From: Bacteroidales bacterium
GTDB lineage: Bacteria > Bacteroidota > Bacteroidia > Bacteroidales > Muribaculaceae
Assembly (NCBI GenBank): GCA_014800895.1
Contig: JAAVFG010000022.1
Location: 24,677-88,676, forward strand
DNA length: 64,000 nt
Direction of reading: 5' to 3'
Shown: positions 27,284 to 35,435 of the stretch, piece after piece
Layout: each line of letters starts with the position of its first letter
Numbering within the stretch: position 1 is the first letter of the stretch
The notes under the pieces: generated by a model
Seen by the model: only the letters and a program-made list of their open reading frames with translations
Database searches by the model: none
Told to the model about the DNA's origin: nothing
Position numbers and translations under genes: made by a program

Positions 27284-28054
27284 ATGATATTTTATTTTTC
27301 AGGCTTGGGGAATACCAAATATGTAGCAAAAGAGATAGGAGCTGCAATTTTCGAGACACCACGTTTTATTCCGGATTATTTACCGGAGGCTGTAGAAGAT
27401 GAAACAACAGAGAGCGTAGGATTTTTATTTCCTATATATTCTTGGGGAGTTCCTCCGATAGTTTTGGATTTTATCAAGCGTTTACCTGAGAAATTGGTAA
27501 ATAATTGGAGAGAGAAGGAGCTTCCCGTATGGACTGTCTGCACATATGGAGATGAGACCGGAGGAGCTATAGACATCTTGAGAAAAGCTTTAAAGAAAAG
27601 AGGGTTGAGGCTACAGGGCGCATGGAGTGTCAGAATGCCGAATACATACGTCCTGCTTCCGGGATTTGATGTAGATCCGAAGGAGATAGAAAAGGAAAAG
27701 CTTTCAGAGGCGAAGGGTAGGATTTCTGAGATTGCCCGTAAAATAAAGGATGGATGTTGGGAAGACGATTATCACACAGGCAGCTTTCCGGCATTGAGGA
27801 CTAAACTGATATTTCCATTATTTGTAAAATATGGAATAAATGCTAAAAAGTGGCATCATACAAATGCGTGTGTGAAATGTGGAAGATGTATAAAGGCATG
27901 TCCGGTAAATAATATCAGTATGGGAGAAACCGGTCCTTTATGGGGAGAGGACTGCACTTCATGTCTCGCATGTTTCCATAATTGTCCTTATCATGCTGTG
28001 GAATACGGAAAAATCACAAAAAATAAAGGACAGTATGTCTGCCCTTTGAAATGA
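27284..28054 (+). CDS. EFR1-type protein: flavodoxin-like domain plus two [4Fe-4S] ferredoxin motifs
   Basis: A 256-residue soluble redox protein. The flavodoxin-like half begins IFYFSGLGNTKYVAKEIG and has FPIYSWGVPP and TYGDETGG. The C-terminal half has two ferredoxin motifs: CVKCGRCIKACP (about 204) and CTSCLACFHNCP (about 231), each able to bind a [4Fe-4S] cluster. EFR1-family proteins are anaerobe electron carriers with unknown partners. It is the last gene of the lptB-to-EFR1 run, converging on the CYTH gene. Confidence 0.9.
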   Translation: MIFYFSGLGNTKYVAKEIGAAIFETPRFIPDYLPEAVEDETTESVGFLFPIYSWGVPPIVLDFIKRLPEKLVNNWREKELPVWTVCTYGDETGGAIDILRKALKKRGLRLQGAWSVRMPNTYVLLPGFDVDPKEIEKEKLSEAKGRISEIARKIKDGCWEDDYHTGSFPALRTKLIFPLFVKYGINAKKWHHTNACVKCGRCIKACPVNNISMGETGPLWGEDCTSCLACFHNCPYHAVEYGKITKNKGQYVCPLK

Positions 28055-28075
28055 TTATGATTAAATTCCGGAATA

Positions 28076-28108
28076 ATTCCTAACAATCAGATAATCTGAT
28101 TGAGGAAT
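28076..28108. terminator. Hairpin between convergent EFR1 and CYTH genes
   Basis: CAATCAGAT and ATCTGATTG (28084-28092, 28094-28102) pair perfectly, extended by ATTCC and GGAAT after a short bulge. There is no long T-tract, so this is a weaker terminator candidate that would serve both strands. Confidence 0.55.
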
Positions 28109-28113
28109 ATATA

Positions 28114-28554
28114 TTATCCTATGTTTGAATTGTAATATTTTTCATTTCCAGTCACCTCTTCTCCAATAAAAGATGGTAATGGATAATCATGGTGAGAGTG
28201 TGACAGTTCAATTTCGGCTATAGTGGGGAAAACAGGAGATAGGTACTCATCCACTTCCCATTTATACCCTTGAAACGTTACAATCCAGCGTTTCTTCTTT
28301 ATTACTACTCCTTCGCAAAGAGAGAGAAGACGTTCGGCATCTGCAAGTGGGATTTCATACTCAAATTCCAATCTTGTGTCTCCCGCATTTCTCCCTTTGA
28401 TAGTTATGTATCCTTTATTTTCGATAATTCTTATTCGCACTACTCTGTCAGGCACCCTTGACAGATAACCCTGGGAAATTGAGATGGAGCGATCCGCCAG
28501 GAATCTATAATCTTTGGAGATAACGAGATATTTATGTTCAATTTCTTTTCCCAT
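28114..28554 (-). CDS. CYTH domain-containing protein
   Basis: A 146-residue single-domain CYTH/triphosphate-tunnel protein. The EXEXK signature is EIEHKYLV at the N-terminus, and the barrel strands carry alternating charged residues (RVVRIRII, YITIKGRN, RLEFEYEIP). Family members hydrolyse inorganic triphosphate or bind other phosphates, so a small polyphosphate hydrolase role is likely. It is encoded opposite to its neighbours and probably monocistronic. Confidence 0.88.
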   Translation of the reverse strand: MGKEIEHKYLVISKDYRFLADRSISISQGYLSRVPDRVVRIRIIENKGYITIKGRNAGDTRLEFEYEIPLADAERLLSLCEGVVIKKKRWIVTFQGYKWEVDEYLSPVFPTIAEIELSHSHHDYPLPSFIGEEVTGNEKYYNSNIG

Positions 28555-28696
28555 ATATAGTTTTAGATAGCCACTAAAAATTAATGGATTTATGTATCCT
28601 TTTAAATAAACGGATATAATTTCTACTTATTGATATGAAACTATCTAAAATTACGTTAGAGAGATATATCCTTATTCTCTCTTCAAGTAGAAGAAA

Positions 28697-31087
28697 ATGT
28701 TGCATGCACATAGTTCAGTAGCAAGATTAGCTATCTTTATTCTCATAATTATTCTTGGTGTCAATGTCTCGAAAGGGGATATTGCAAGACCTTCCGGCAT
28801 TTCAGTATTGTCGGATTCCCTTGATGCGGATATGCCGGATCTATCCTTTGTGCTGAATGAAGTGGTAGTGAAGAAGAAAAAGGAAAAGTATTCAAAGAAG
28901 AATAATCCCGCGGTAGATTTGATCAGGAAGGTAAGAGAAGATAACAAGAAAACAGATCCTTCTAAAATGCCTTTCTATAATTATGACCTATATGAAAAGA
29001 CACTCCTTGCCGGAGAGGATTTCAATATGGATTTCAATAAAGGGGGAAAATTGAAGAAGCAATTTGATTTCCTATCTCAGTATCTTGATACAGCTTTATG
29101 GACCGGTAAACCGATACTGGATCTCTCTTTGACTGAAAAGGCTTCGACTATAATTCATTCAGGGGGTGGGAAAAGTAAGAAAGAGTTTGTGGTCGGAATA
29201 CAGAGCAACGGTATAAATGAGATCATGAGTGAAGAAAATTTTCGCACTATGATCGAAGATGTAATGCGGGAGATCGATATAAGGGATAATGATATCAATC
29301 TATTGCAGAATCGTTTTGTATCGCCGTTGGCACAGATCGGACCTGACTTTTATAAATATGAAATTACAGACACTCTTCCCATAGGAGAGGAGCAGTGTGT
29401 TGAAATTACCTTTACTCCAAAGACACCTGAAACTTTCGGATTTAACGGCAAACTTTTTATTCCGGTAGGAGACAGTCTCCGTTATGTAAAGAGGGTGACG
29501 ATGAGGGTGCCTAAAGCTATTAACGTCAATTACCTCGATAACATTTTCGTAAGTCAGAATTTTGAAATGGATTCTTTGGGGAAAGTGCATAAAGTGCTTG
29601 ATGACCTCTCGATGGAGCTGAAAATTCTTAAGGTTATTCCCTCTGTTTACGGAAGCAGACAGACTCGATATAGTAACTTCTCCTATGATACCAGAGAGGA
29701 ATATAATGGATTGGAGGAGACATTAAGCAATAGGATTCTACTCACGGGCGCAGTATCACGGGGAGAGGACTTTTGGGAAGAGCGACGCTTAATCCCTCTG
29801 AGTCGTGCAGAAGATAATCTCACCAACCTGATGACCGGGCTCAGGAACAACAAGATTTTTTATTGGGGAGAGAAAATCGGAAGGGTGTTAGTTCAAGGTT
29901 ATGTAGGGACTCTGCCGAAAGGCAGTAAATTTAATTTGGGTCCTGTAAATACATTCGTAAGTTTCAATGATGTTGAGGGTGTGCGTCTGAAAGTGGGAGG
30001 ATTGACTACATCCCATCTTTCCGATCATTTCTTTATGCGTGGATATGTAGCATACGGCACAAAAGATCATCGGTGGAAATTCGATTTTGAGCCGGAATAT
30101 TCTTTTTTCAAGAAAAAGAATCATTCCAGAGAATTTCCTATGAATTCAATCCGCGCCACAATAAAGTATGATACAGAACAGATTGGAGTCAAGTATCTTT
30201 ACGCAAATCCGGATAATATCATTTTCGCTATAAAAAGAAGGAAAAATGATTTATTTACCTATCTTCGTCTTATTCAATTAGAATATGACCTTGAGCTGGC
30301 AAATAATCTCTCCTTTAATGTGGGATACCGGAATGAGAACAGAGAGTCTACGCGATGGATTGATTTCAGGGATGGATATGAGAGACTTCATTCCTCCTTT
30401 ACTTTAGGAGCATTCTTTGCAAAAATTAGATTTGCTCCGGGCGAGAAGTTTATTCAGGGCACGTCTAAGAGAGCGCCTGTCAACCTTGATGCGCCTATTT
30501 TTACACTTTCTCATGAATATGGACCTAAGAATCTGTTTGGAGCTGATTTTGTTATGAACCGCTCAGAATTCAGCTTTATGAAACGTTTTTGGTTTTCGGC
30601 ATTCGGATATACAAATGTACTTTTGAAGGCAGGAAAGATATGGAGTCAGGTGCCATACGCGGCATTGTTCTGGCAGAATTCCAATCTCTCCTATACGATA
30701 CAGCCGGAATCTTTCGCATTACTTAATCCAATGGAATTTGCCATGGATCAATATATCTCATGGGATATGGAGTATTTTATGAACGGAGCTATCTTTAATA
30801 GAATACCTCTAATTAAGAAATTGAAGCTTCGAGAAGTTTTATCATTTAAAGGTTTTTTGGGTTCACTCACAGATAAGAATAATCCGGCATATCATCCTAA
30901 TCTCTATCTTTTTCCAAAGGATTCATATACGCAGCCTATGGGGAAAACTCCTTATATGGAGATAAGCGCAGGAATTGATAATATCCTGACTGTCTTGAGG
31001 GTGGATTATGTTTGGCGTCTGACTTACCGCCATCTTCCGGGGATAGACAGGGGAGGAGTGCGCGTTGCTCTTCATCTCTCTTTTTAA
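28697..31087 (+). CDS. DUF5686 family outer-membrane protein
   Basis: A 796-residue exported protein: an N-terminal hydrophobic signal (LAIFILIIILGVNVSKG), a lysine-rich linker KKKKEKYSKKNNPAVDL that is characteristic of DUF5686, then a long region of alternating aromatic/charged beta strands ending in LHLSF, typical of an outer-membrane barrel. The terminal Phe supports outer-membrane insertion. Some relatives carry an N-terminal CarboxypepD-like domain; I do not see one. Function is unknown. Confidence 0.85.
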   Translation: MLHAHSSVARLAIFILIIILGVNVSKGDIARPSGISVLSDSLDADMPDLSFVLNEVVVKKKKEKYSKKNNPAVDLIRKVREDNKKTDPSKMPFYNYDLYEKTLLAGEDFNMDFNKGGKLKKQFDFLSQYLDTALWTGKPILDLSLTEKASTIIHSGGGKSKKEFVVGIQSNGINEIMSEENFRTMIEDVMREIDIRDNDINLLQNRFVSPLAQIGPDFYKYEITDTLPIGEEQCVEITFTPKTPETFGFNGKLFIPVGDSLRYVKRVTMRVPKAINVNYLDNIFVSQNFEMDSLGKVHKVLDDLSMELKILKVIPSVYGSRQTRYSNFSYDTREEYNGLEETLSNRILLTGAVSRGEDFWEERRLIPLSRAEDNLTNLMTGLRNNKIFYWGEKIGRVLVQGYVGTLPKGSKFNLGPVNTFVSFNDVEGVRLKVGGLTTSHLSDHFFMRGYVAYGTKDHRWKFDFEPEYSFFKKKNHSREFPMNSIRATIKYDTEQIGVKYLYANPDNIIFAIKRRKNDLFTYLRLIQLEYDLELANNLSFNVGYRNENRESTRWIDFRDGYERLHSSFTLGAFFAKIRFAPGEKFIQGTSKRAPVNLDAPIFTLSHEYGPKNLFGADFVMNRSEFSFMKRFWFSAFGYTNVLLKAGKIWSQVPYAALFWQNSNLSYTIQPESFALLNPMEFAMDQYISWDMEYFMNGAIFNRIPLIKKLKLREVLSFKGFLGSLTDKNNPAYHPNLYLFPKDSYTQPMGKTPYMEISAGIDNILTVLRVDYVWRLTYRHLPGIDRGGVRVALHLSF

Positions 31088-31093
31088 GGCAGG

Positions 31094-31204
31094 ATGGTCA
31101 GTAGAACTGACGGCGGAAACAGCTTCGCGCTGAAGAAAAGACCGGAAATAGAGATAGTAATGGTCAGTAGAACTGACGGCGGAAACAGCTTCGCGCTGAA
31201 GAAA
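31094..31204. repeat. 45-bp identical direct repeat, period 66 bp
   Basis: Two exact 45-bp copies start at 31094 and 31160. Each contains two small inverted repeats (TCAGT-AGA-ACTGA, and CTTC with GAAG around GCGCT). The structured, exact and self-similar nature suggests a dispersed repeat element rather than ordinary coding DNA. Confidence 0.8.
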
Positions 31205-31252
31205 GAGCCTGATGAGGAGGTAATGCTTGAATTAGCTTCATGCATAGGATAA
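31094..31252 (+). CDS. 52-residue mini-ORF with a 66-bp in-frame tandem repeat
   Basis: A short frame beginning MVSRTDGGNSFALKK repeats that 15-residue string 22 codons later, then ends at TAA 31250-31252. The 45-bp identical block occurs at 31094-31138 and 31160-31204. A GGCAGG sits directly before the ATG, too close for a normal ribosome-binding site. The opposite strand of the same repeat is also open and repetitive. It lies 6 nt after the DUF5686 stop and is followed by a terminator. Whether a protein is made is uncertain. Confidence 0.35.
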   Translation: MVSRTDGGNSFALKKRPEIEIVMVSRTDGGNSFALKKEPDEEVMLELASCIG

Positions 31253-31258
31253 AAAGAA

Positions 31259-31287
31259 AAAGGGCAGGATAAACTCCTGCCCTTAAA
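31259..31287 (+). terminator. Terminator after the DUF5686 gene and mini-ORF
   Basis: The 10-bp stem AAGGGCAGGA (31260-31269) and TCCTGCCCTT (31275-31284) has a 5-nt loop and is followed by AAAAAT. On the minus strand it gives a T-run, so it could also end leftward transcription. Confidence 0.75.
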
Positions 31288-31442
31288 AATTACTTCCCAC
31301 AATCAAACCAATTTAAACGTTTAGACGATGGAAAAAATCCCTCTTCCCTATATTTGAGACCCGGGAGAAGGTCTGAGAAAACTGATTGTGAGAATGTTTA
31401 TTTCTTCTGAATAGTTTCTATCTTTCTTTTCAATAATCTCAA

Positions 31443-31949
31443 TTATCTGTAATCCTTGAGCTCTTCGCGAAGACGCTTGCGGGCGAAGAAGATACGGCTC
31501 TTGACTGTGCCGAGGGGGAGATCAAGTTTATCCGCAATCTCATTATACTTATATCCGGCAACAAACATGTTGAAGGGGATACGATAGTCATCAGAGAAAG
31601 AATTGAGCACGACAGATATCTCCTTTACAGCGAAAGAACCTTCGGGAGTATTCAATCCGGAATCCTGACTGATATTGAGGTGATAGAGATCCTCAGTCTT
31701 ATCAATAACAGTTGCCTGACGAACGTTCTGGCGATAGTTATTGATAAATATATTTCTCATGATGGTGAAGATCCATCCTTTGAAATTAACATTATCAACA
31801 TATTTGTCTTCGTTTGAAAGTGCTTTGAGAGTAGTGTCCTGAAGAAGGTCTTCTGCCTGCTCACGATTGGAAGTTAACTGATAGGCGAAGCTCATGAGAT
31901 TGCCCTGAAGTCCAATCACGCGATCTTTGAATGATTCCTGTTGTTTCAT
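31443..31949 (-). CDS. RNA polymerase sigma factor, ECF subfamily
   Basis: A 168-residue sigma factor from the ATG at 31949. An upstream start at 32042 adds 31 AT-rich low-complexity residues and was rejected. Region 2 reads AYQLTSNREQAEDLLQDT, with the -10 recognition helix following, and region 4 has LPLGTVKSRIFFARKRLREEL. Such ECF sigmas usually have a membrane anti-sigma encoded nearby, but I see none here. It is divergent from the DEAD-box helicase across a 132-nt AT-rich intergenic region. Confidence 0.88.
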   Translation of the reverse strand: MKQQESFKDRVIGLQGNLMSFAYQLTSNREQAEDLLQDTTLKALSNEDKYVDNVNFKGWIFTIMRNIFINNYRQNVRQATVIDKTEDLYHLNISQDSGLNTPEGSFAVKEISVVLNSFSDDYRIPFNMFVAGYKYNEIADKLDLPLGTVKSRIFFARKRLREELKDYR

Positions 31950-32054
31950 GTTGTCTAATTGTTTAATTGGTTTTATGGAATTATAACATGTGGATAGACT
32001 TAATTGTTTACTCAATAAAAAATTTTTTTTATTTTTTTTCATCTTTTTTTTATC

Positions 32055-32062
32055 TACTTTTG
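32055..32062 (+). promoter_or_regulatory. -7 element of the DEAD-box helicase promoter
   Basis: TACTTTTG matches TAnnTTTG and lies 19 nt before the helicase ATG at 32082, an appropriate spacing. The upstream tract is poly-T and does not show a distinct -33. Confidence 0.6.
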
Positions 32063-32081
32063 CATTAAGAAATTAAGAGAG

Positions 32082-33392
32082 ATGAGATTTGACGAGATAT
32101 TATATAATGACTCAGTGCTTGACGGGCTCTGGGATATGCATTTTGATGAGTGTACTCCAATTCAGGAGGCTGCTATTCCTATTATAATGGAGGGACATGA
32201 TCTCTTGGCGTGTGCACAGACGGGAACCGGTAAAACAGCCGCTTATCTTTTGCCGGTAATTCATCAGTTGGTGGAGGGGGGATATCCTGAGGATCAGGTT
32301 AATTGCATTGTTATGGCTCCGACCCGGGAATTAGCCCAGCAGATTGACCGGCAGCTTCAGGGATTCGCTTATTTTATGCCAATAAGCGGGATAGCCATAT
32401 ATGGAGGTACAGACGGCTTCACCTATGACCAACAGAGAAAAAGCTTAAAGGCAGGTGCAGATGTTGTGATCGCCACGCCCGGAAGATTACTTGCTCACCT
32501 TAATATGGGATATGTAGATCTGTCAAAGGTCTCATTCTTTATATTGGATGAAGCGGACAGAATGTTGGATATGGGTTTTGCGGATGACATTCTACATATA
32601 ATCTCACACCTGCCTAAGGAGAGACAGACATTGCTTTTCTCTGCCACAATGCCTCCTAAGATTCAACAGTTGGCAAATAAAATACTTAAAGATCCGAAAG
32701 AGATTAAACTTGCGGTCTCCAAACCGGCGGAAAAGATAAAACAAAGTGCATATATCTGCTACGAGACCCAAAAGTTACCTTTGTTAAAGAGGATATTTAA
32801 GGAAAATCCTCCGCAAAGAGCTATAATCTTCTCATCTTCAAAGCAGAAGGTGAAGGAATTAGCAAGGGAACTCAAAGGGAACCGTTACAAAGTGGAGGAG
32901 ATGCATTCCGATCTTGAGCAAAACAAGCGTGAGGATGTAATACTTTCCTTTAAAGCCGGGAAGACAAATGTTATTGTTGCCACTGATATTCTCTCTCGAG
33001 GCATTGATATAGATGATATAGAGATTGTAATTAATTATGATGTTCCGCAAGATCCTGAAGATTATATTCATCGTATAGGAAGGACTGCGCGCGCCAATAG
33101 AGAAGGAGAGGCTGTTACTTTTGTGGCTCAGCCGGATTTCGGAAGGCTTTCACGTATCGAGCGACTAATGGAGAGGGAAGTGCCCAAAGGCGATATGCCG
33201 GAAGAGTTAGGAAATGCTCCTGTGTATGTTCAAAAGAGTCCGGAGGCAAGAAGCAGTCATCATGGTCAGAAGCGGAGACGGCAATGGCATAATAATAATA
33301 AGAAGGAAGGGACTAAGCAGAAGGATGGAATAAAGCATAAGAATAGACCATATAAATCCAACAGTAGGAAGACAGTTACAGAAGGCAAATGA
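32082..33392 (+). CDS. DEAD-box RNA helicase (RhlE-like)
   Basis: A 436-residue helicase with the Q motif CTPIQ, Walker A AQTGTGKT, DEAD motif in FFILDEADRMLDMGF, SAT, and the C-terminal HRIGRTAR. The basic C-terminal tail (about 385-436; KKEGTKQKDGIKHKN) probably binds RNA. It remodels structured RNA, for example in ribosome assembly or turnover at low temperature. It overlaps the trmN6 start by 4 bp (ATGA), giving a two-gene unit. Confidence 0.93.
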   Translation: MRFDEILYNDSVLDGLWDMHFDECTPIQEAAIPIIMEGHDLLACAQTGTGKTAAYLLPVIHQLVEGGYPEDQVNCIVMAPTRELAQQIDRQLQGFAYFMPISGIAIYGGTDGFTYDQQRKSLKAGADVVIATPGRLLAHLNMGYVDLSKVSFFILDEADRMLDMGFADDILHIISHLPKERQTLLFSATMPPKIQQLANKILKDPKEIKLAVSKPAEKIKQSAYICYETQKLPLLKRIFKENPPQRAIIFSSSKQKVKELARELKGNRYKVEEMHSDLEQNKREDVILSFKAGKTNVIVATDILSRGIDIDDIEIVINYDVPQDPEDYIHRIGRTARANREGEAVTFVAQPDFGRLSRIERLMEREVPKGDMPEELGNAPVYVQKSPEARSSHHGQKRRRQWHNNNKKEGTKQKDGIKHKNRPYKSNSRKTVTEGK

Positions 33393-34120
33393 GCGATGCT
33401 TTTAATTTCAAACGCTTCTCTGTTTTTCACGCCGAAAGTTCAATGAAAGTCAGTCAGGAATCTATCCTCCTGGGTGCATGGACTGATATAAATGGGAGAA
33501 AGCGAATTTTGGATGCGGGGTGTGGATGTGGGCTTTTGGCGTTAATGATGGCACAGCGCACGGAAAGTGAGACAGAAATTCTGGCTATAGATATTGATGA
33601 AGCATCCGTGGAAGAGTCCAAGGTTAATTTTCATAATTCTCCATGGAGTGAAAGGTTGACGGGGGACCTTAAATCATTTGACAACATAAATGAAGAATGC
33701 TTTGATCTGATTATCTCCAACCCCCCATATTTTCAGTCTGGGAAGAAAGAGCTATATACATCCAGGGAAATAGCCCGTCATCAAAGCACACTCTCTCCTT
33801 CTGCACTATTGAGAGGGGGGAAGAAGATACTGAACAACGGGGGGAGTGTAGCGATGGTAGTGCCTACGGATCAGGTAACATTCCTCATAACGGAGGGAGT
33901 GAAACTGGGCTATCGGCTATGGCGAGAATGTAAAATAAGAGGAAGAATTGATCTTCACGCAAAAAGGAGTTTATTGCAGTTTGTATTGGATGAAGGGAGT
34001 CGTAAAGGCAAAATAGGGGACCGGGAGTCGGAGGGAGAGGAGGTGATTGTGAGAGAAGCAAATGGGGAATATACAGAGGATTTTAAAAGACTGACAAAAG
34101 ATTTTTATAAGATTTTTTAG
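33389..34120 (+). CDS. trmN6: tRNA1(Val) (adenine-37-N6)-methyltransferase family protein
   Basis: A 243-residue class I SAM-dependent methyltransferase of the TrmN6/YfiC family. It has the SAM-binding motif DAGCGCGLLALMMA near residue 44 and the N6-adenine catalytic motif NPPYF near 111, and begins FNFKRFSVFHAESSMKVS, typical of the family. It should modify A37 of valine tRNA. It is coupled to the helicase upstream by the ATGA overlap. Confidence 0.9.
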   Translation: MSDAFNFKRFSVFHAESSMKVSQESILLGAWTDINGRKRILDAGCGCGLLALMMAQRTESETEILAIDIDEASVEESKVNFHNSPWSERLTGDLKSFDNINEECFDLIISNPPYFQSGKKELYTSREIARHQSTLSPSALLRGGKKILNNGGSVAMVVPTDQVTFLITEGVKLGYRLWRECKIRGRIDLHAKRSLLQFVLDEGSRKGKIGDRESEGEEVIVREANGEYTEDFKRLTKDFYKIF

Positions 34121-34151
34121 AAAAAATAAAACGAGTTAAACTAAAATCTGT

Positions 34152-34159
34152 TATATTTG
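34152..34159 (+). promoter_or_regulatory. -7 element of the Trp/Gly-rich protein gene
   Basis: TATATTTG matches TAnnTTTG and lies 39 nt before the ATG at 34198. It starts a separate unit after trmN6. Confidence 0.55.
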
Positions 34160-34197
34160 TCATAAAGAAGAAAGAAAACCTATAAAACTGTCAGACT

Positions 34198-35349
34198 ATG
34201 AAAAGATTTATATATTCCATAGCTCTAATGGCGCTCTACTCCTCTGCAATGACTGCACAGGAATATGATGACATCTACTACAATCCTAAAAAAGATACAT
34301 CCACCCAGACTGAAAAAAAGAAAAAGAACTCCAATTATATTCAGGATTTCAGTTCGATAGATGTGGATGAATATAATAGAAGGGGACAATATTATGAAAG
34401 TCCCTTGGACACCATTGGTATCCGTGCCGAAAATGATGAGGATTTCGTTTATACGCAGAAGATTCAGAAATTCTATAATCCCACTATCGTTGTAGATAAT
34501 TACGAAGTGTTGAATGACGTGCTACTTAATTCCTACGGCAATGTCGACATAGTATTTGATAACGGCGTGCCTTACTTTAGTTCCATCTATGGTTGGCCCG
34601 GATATTATAATTACTATTCTTGGCTTCCGAGTTGGAGATGGACAGCCGCTTCCTCATGGTACTGGAGTCCTGTTTGGGGTTATGACTTATGGCCCACATG
34701 GGGTCTCGGACCTTCCTGGGCATGGGGTCCGTCCTGGAGCTGGGGCTGGGGACCCTCCTGGGCATGGGGACCTTCTTATGGCTGGGGTTGGGGCTGGGGT
34801 CCTTCCTGGAATCGTCCCTATTATGCATATGGGGATTACATTCCCGGAGGTCGTCTGCCAAACCGTCCCGGTAATAATTGGGCTTCAAACACTCGTCCCG
34901 GCAGCTCCGCATCACATGGAAGAGCTCCCATTGGAAGCAATACAGGGTCAAATGGTGTAGCCACCAATTACCATCGCAGTTATAATACGGGCACAACCGG
35001 CACTTCGGGTTATCGTACTTCCGGCAGCTCATATGGCAACAATCGTGGCTCTTACTCCGTAGGTAGCGACGGTCATCGCCGATATGGGTCATCATCCGGC
35101 AGTGCAGGTAGTACATACACTAATTCCAATAATTCTCATCGCTCCTCATCATCAAGCTCAGGTTATAACCGCAATTCATCCAGTTATAACAGTAACCGTA
35201 ATAGCTCTACGGGACGTTCAAGTTCATCAGGAAGCTATAATAGCGGACGTTCAAGTTCATCAGGAAGCTTCGGCTCAGGAAGAAGTAGCGGAGGCGGCAG
35301 TTATGGAGGCGGCAGAAGCAGCAGCGGGGGTGGCAGAGGTCACAGATAA
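34198..35349 (+). CDS. Secreted low-complexity protein, Trp/Gly/Pro tract and Ser/Gly/Arg tail
   Basis: A 383-residue protein with a signal peptide (MKRFIYSIALMALYSSAMTA). A charged Asp/Tyr/Lys region (about 20-130) leads to an aromatic low-complexity block (about 138-215) built from GPSWAWGPSWSWGWGPSW-like units. A Ser/Gly/Asn/Tyr/Arg-rich tail (about 235-383) ends GGGRGHR. No catalytic motif is seen. It is likely surface-exposed or envelope-associated; a Trp-rich tract could stack on glycans or on itself. It is directly followed by a FadL-type porin gene, 86 nt downstream. Confidence 0.8.
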   Translation: MKRFIYSIALMALYSSAMTAQEYDDIYYNPKKDTSTQTEKKKKNSNYIQDFSSIDVDEYNRRGQYYESPLDTIGIRAENDEDFVYTQKIQKFYNPTIVVDNYEVLNDVLLNSYGNVDIVFDNGVPYFSSIYGWPGYYNYYSWLPSWRWTAASSWYWSPVWGYDLWPTWGLGPSWAWGPSWSWGWGPSWAWGPSYGWGWGWGPSWNRPYYAYGDYIPGGRLPNRPGNNWASNTRPGSSASHGRAPIGSNTGSNGVATNYHRSYNTGTTGTSGYRTSGSSYGNNRGSYSVGSDGHRRYGSSSGSAGSTYTNSNNSHRSSSSSSGYNRNSSSYNSNRNSSTGRSSSSGSYNSGRSSSSGSFGSGRSSGGGSYGGGRSSSGGGRGHR

Positions 35350-35355
35350 ATTAAT

Positions 35356-35392
35356 AAAAGCGGGAAGTCCGTTATTTACGGATCTCTCGCTT
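35356..35392 (+). other. Intercistronic hairpin before the FadL-type gene
   Basis: AAAGCG-G-GA..TCCGT and ACGGA..C-CGCTTT (left about 35356-35371, right about 35376-35392) form an imperfect stem in the 86-nt gap. There is no T-tract, so it is likelier a processing or partial-attenuation structure than a terminator. Confidence 0.45.
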
Positions 35393-35435
35393 TATATAAA
35401 TTATATAAATCAGCATTATAAAACTACACAATAAT

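Noticed and set aside
31084-31302. Leftward 72-codon frame with repeated FFSAKLFPPSVLLTI
   Set aside because: It runs across the same exact repeat and the terminator; repeat structure alone explains the open frame, so I describe the repeat and not this as a protein.
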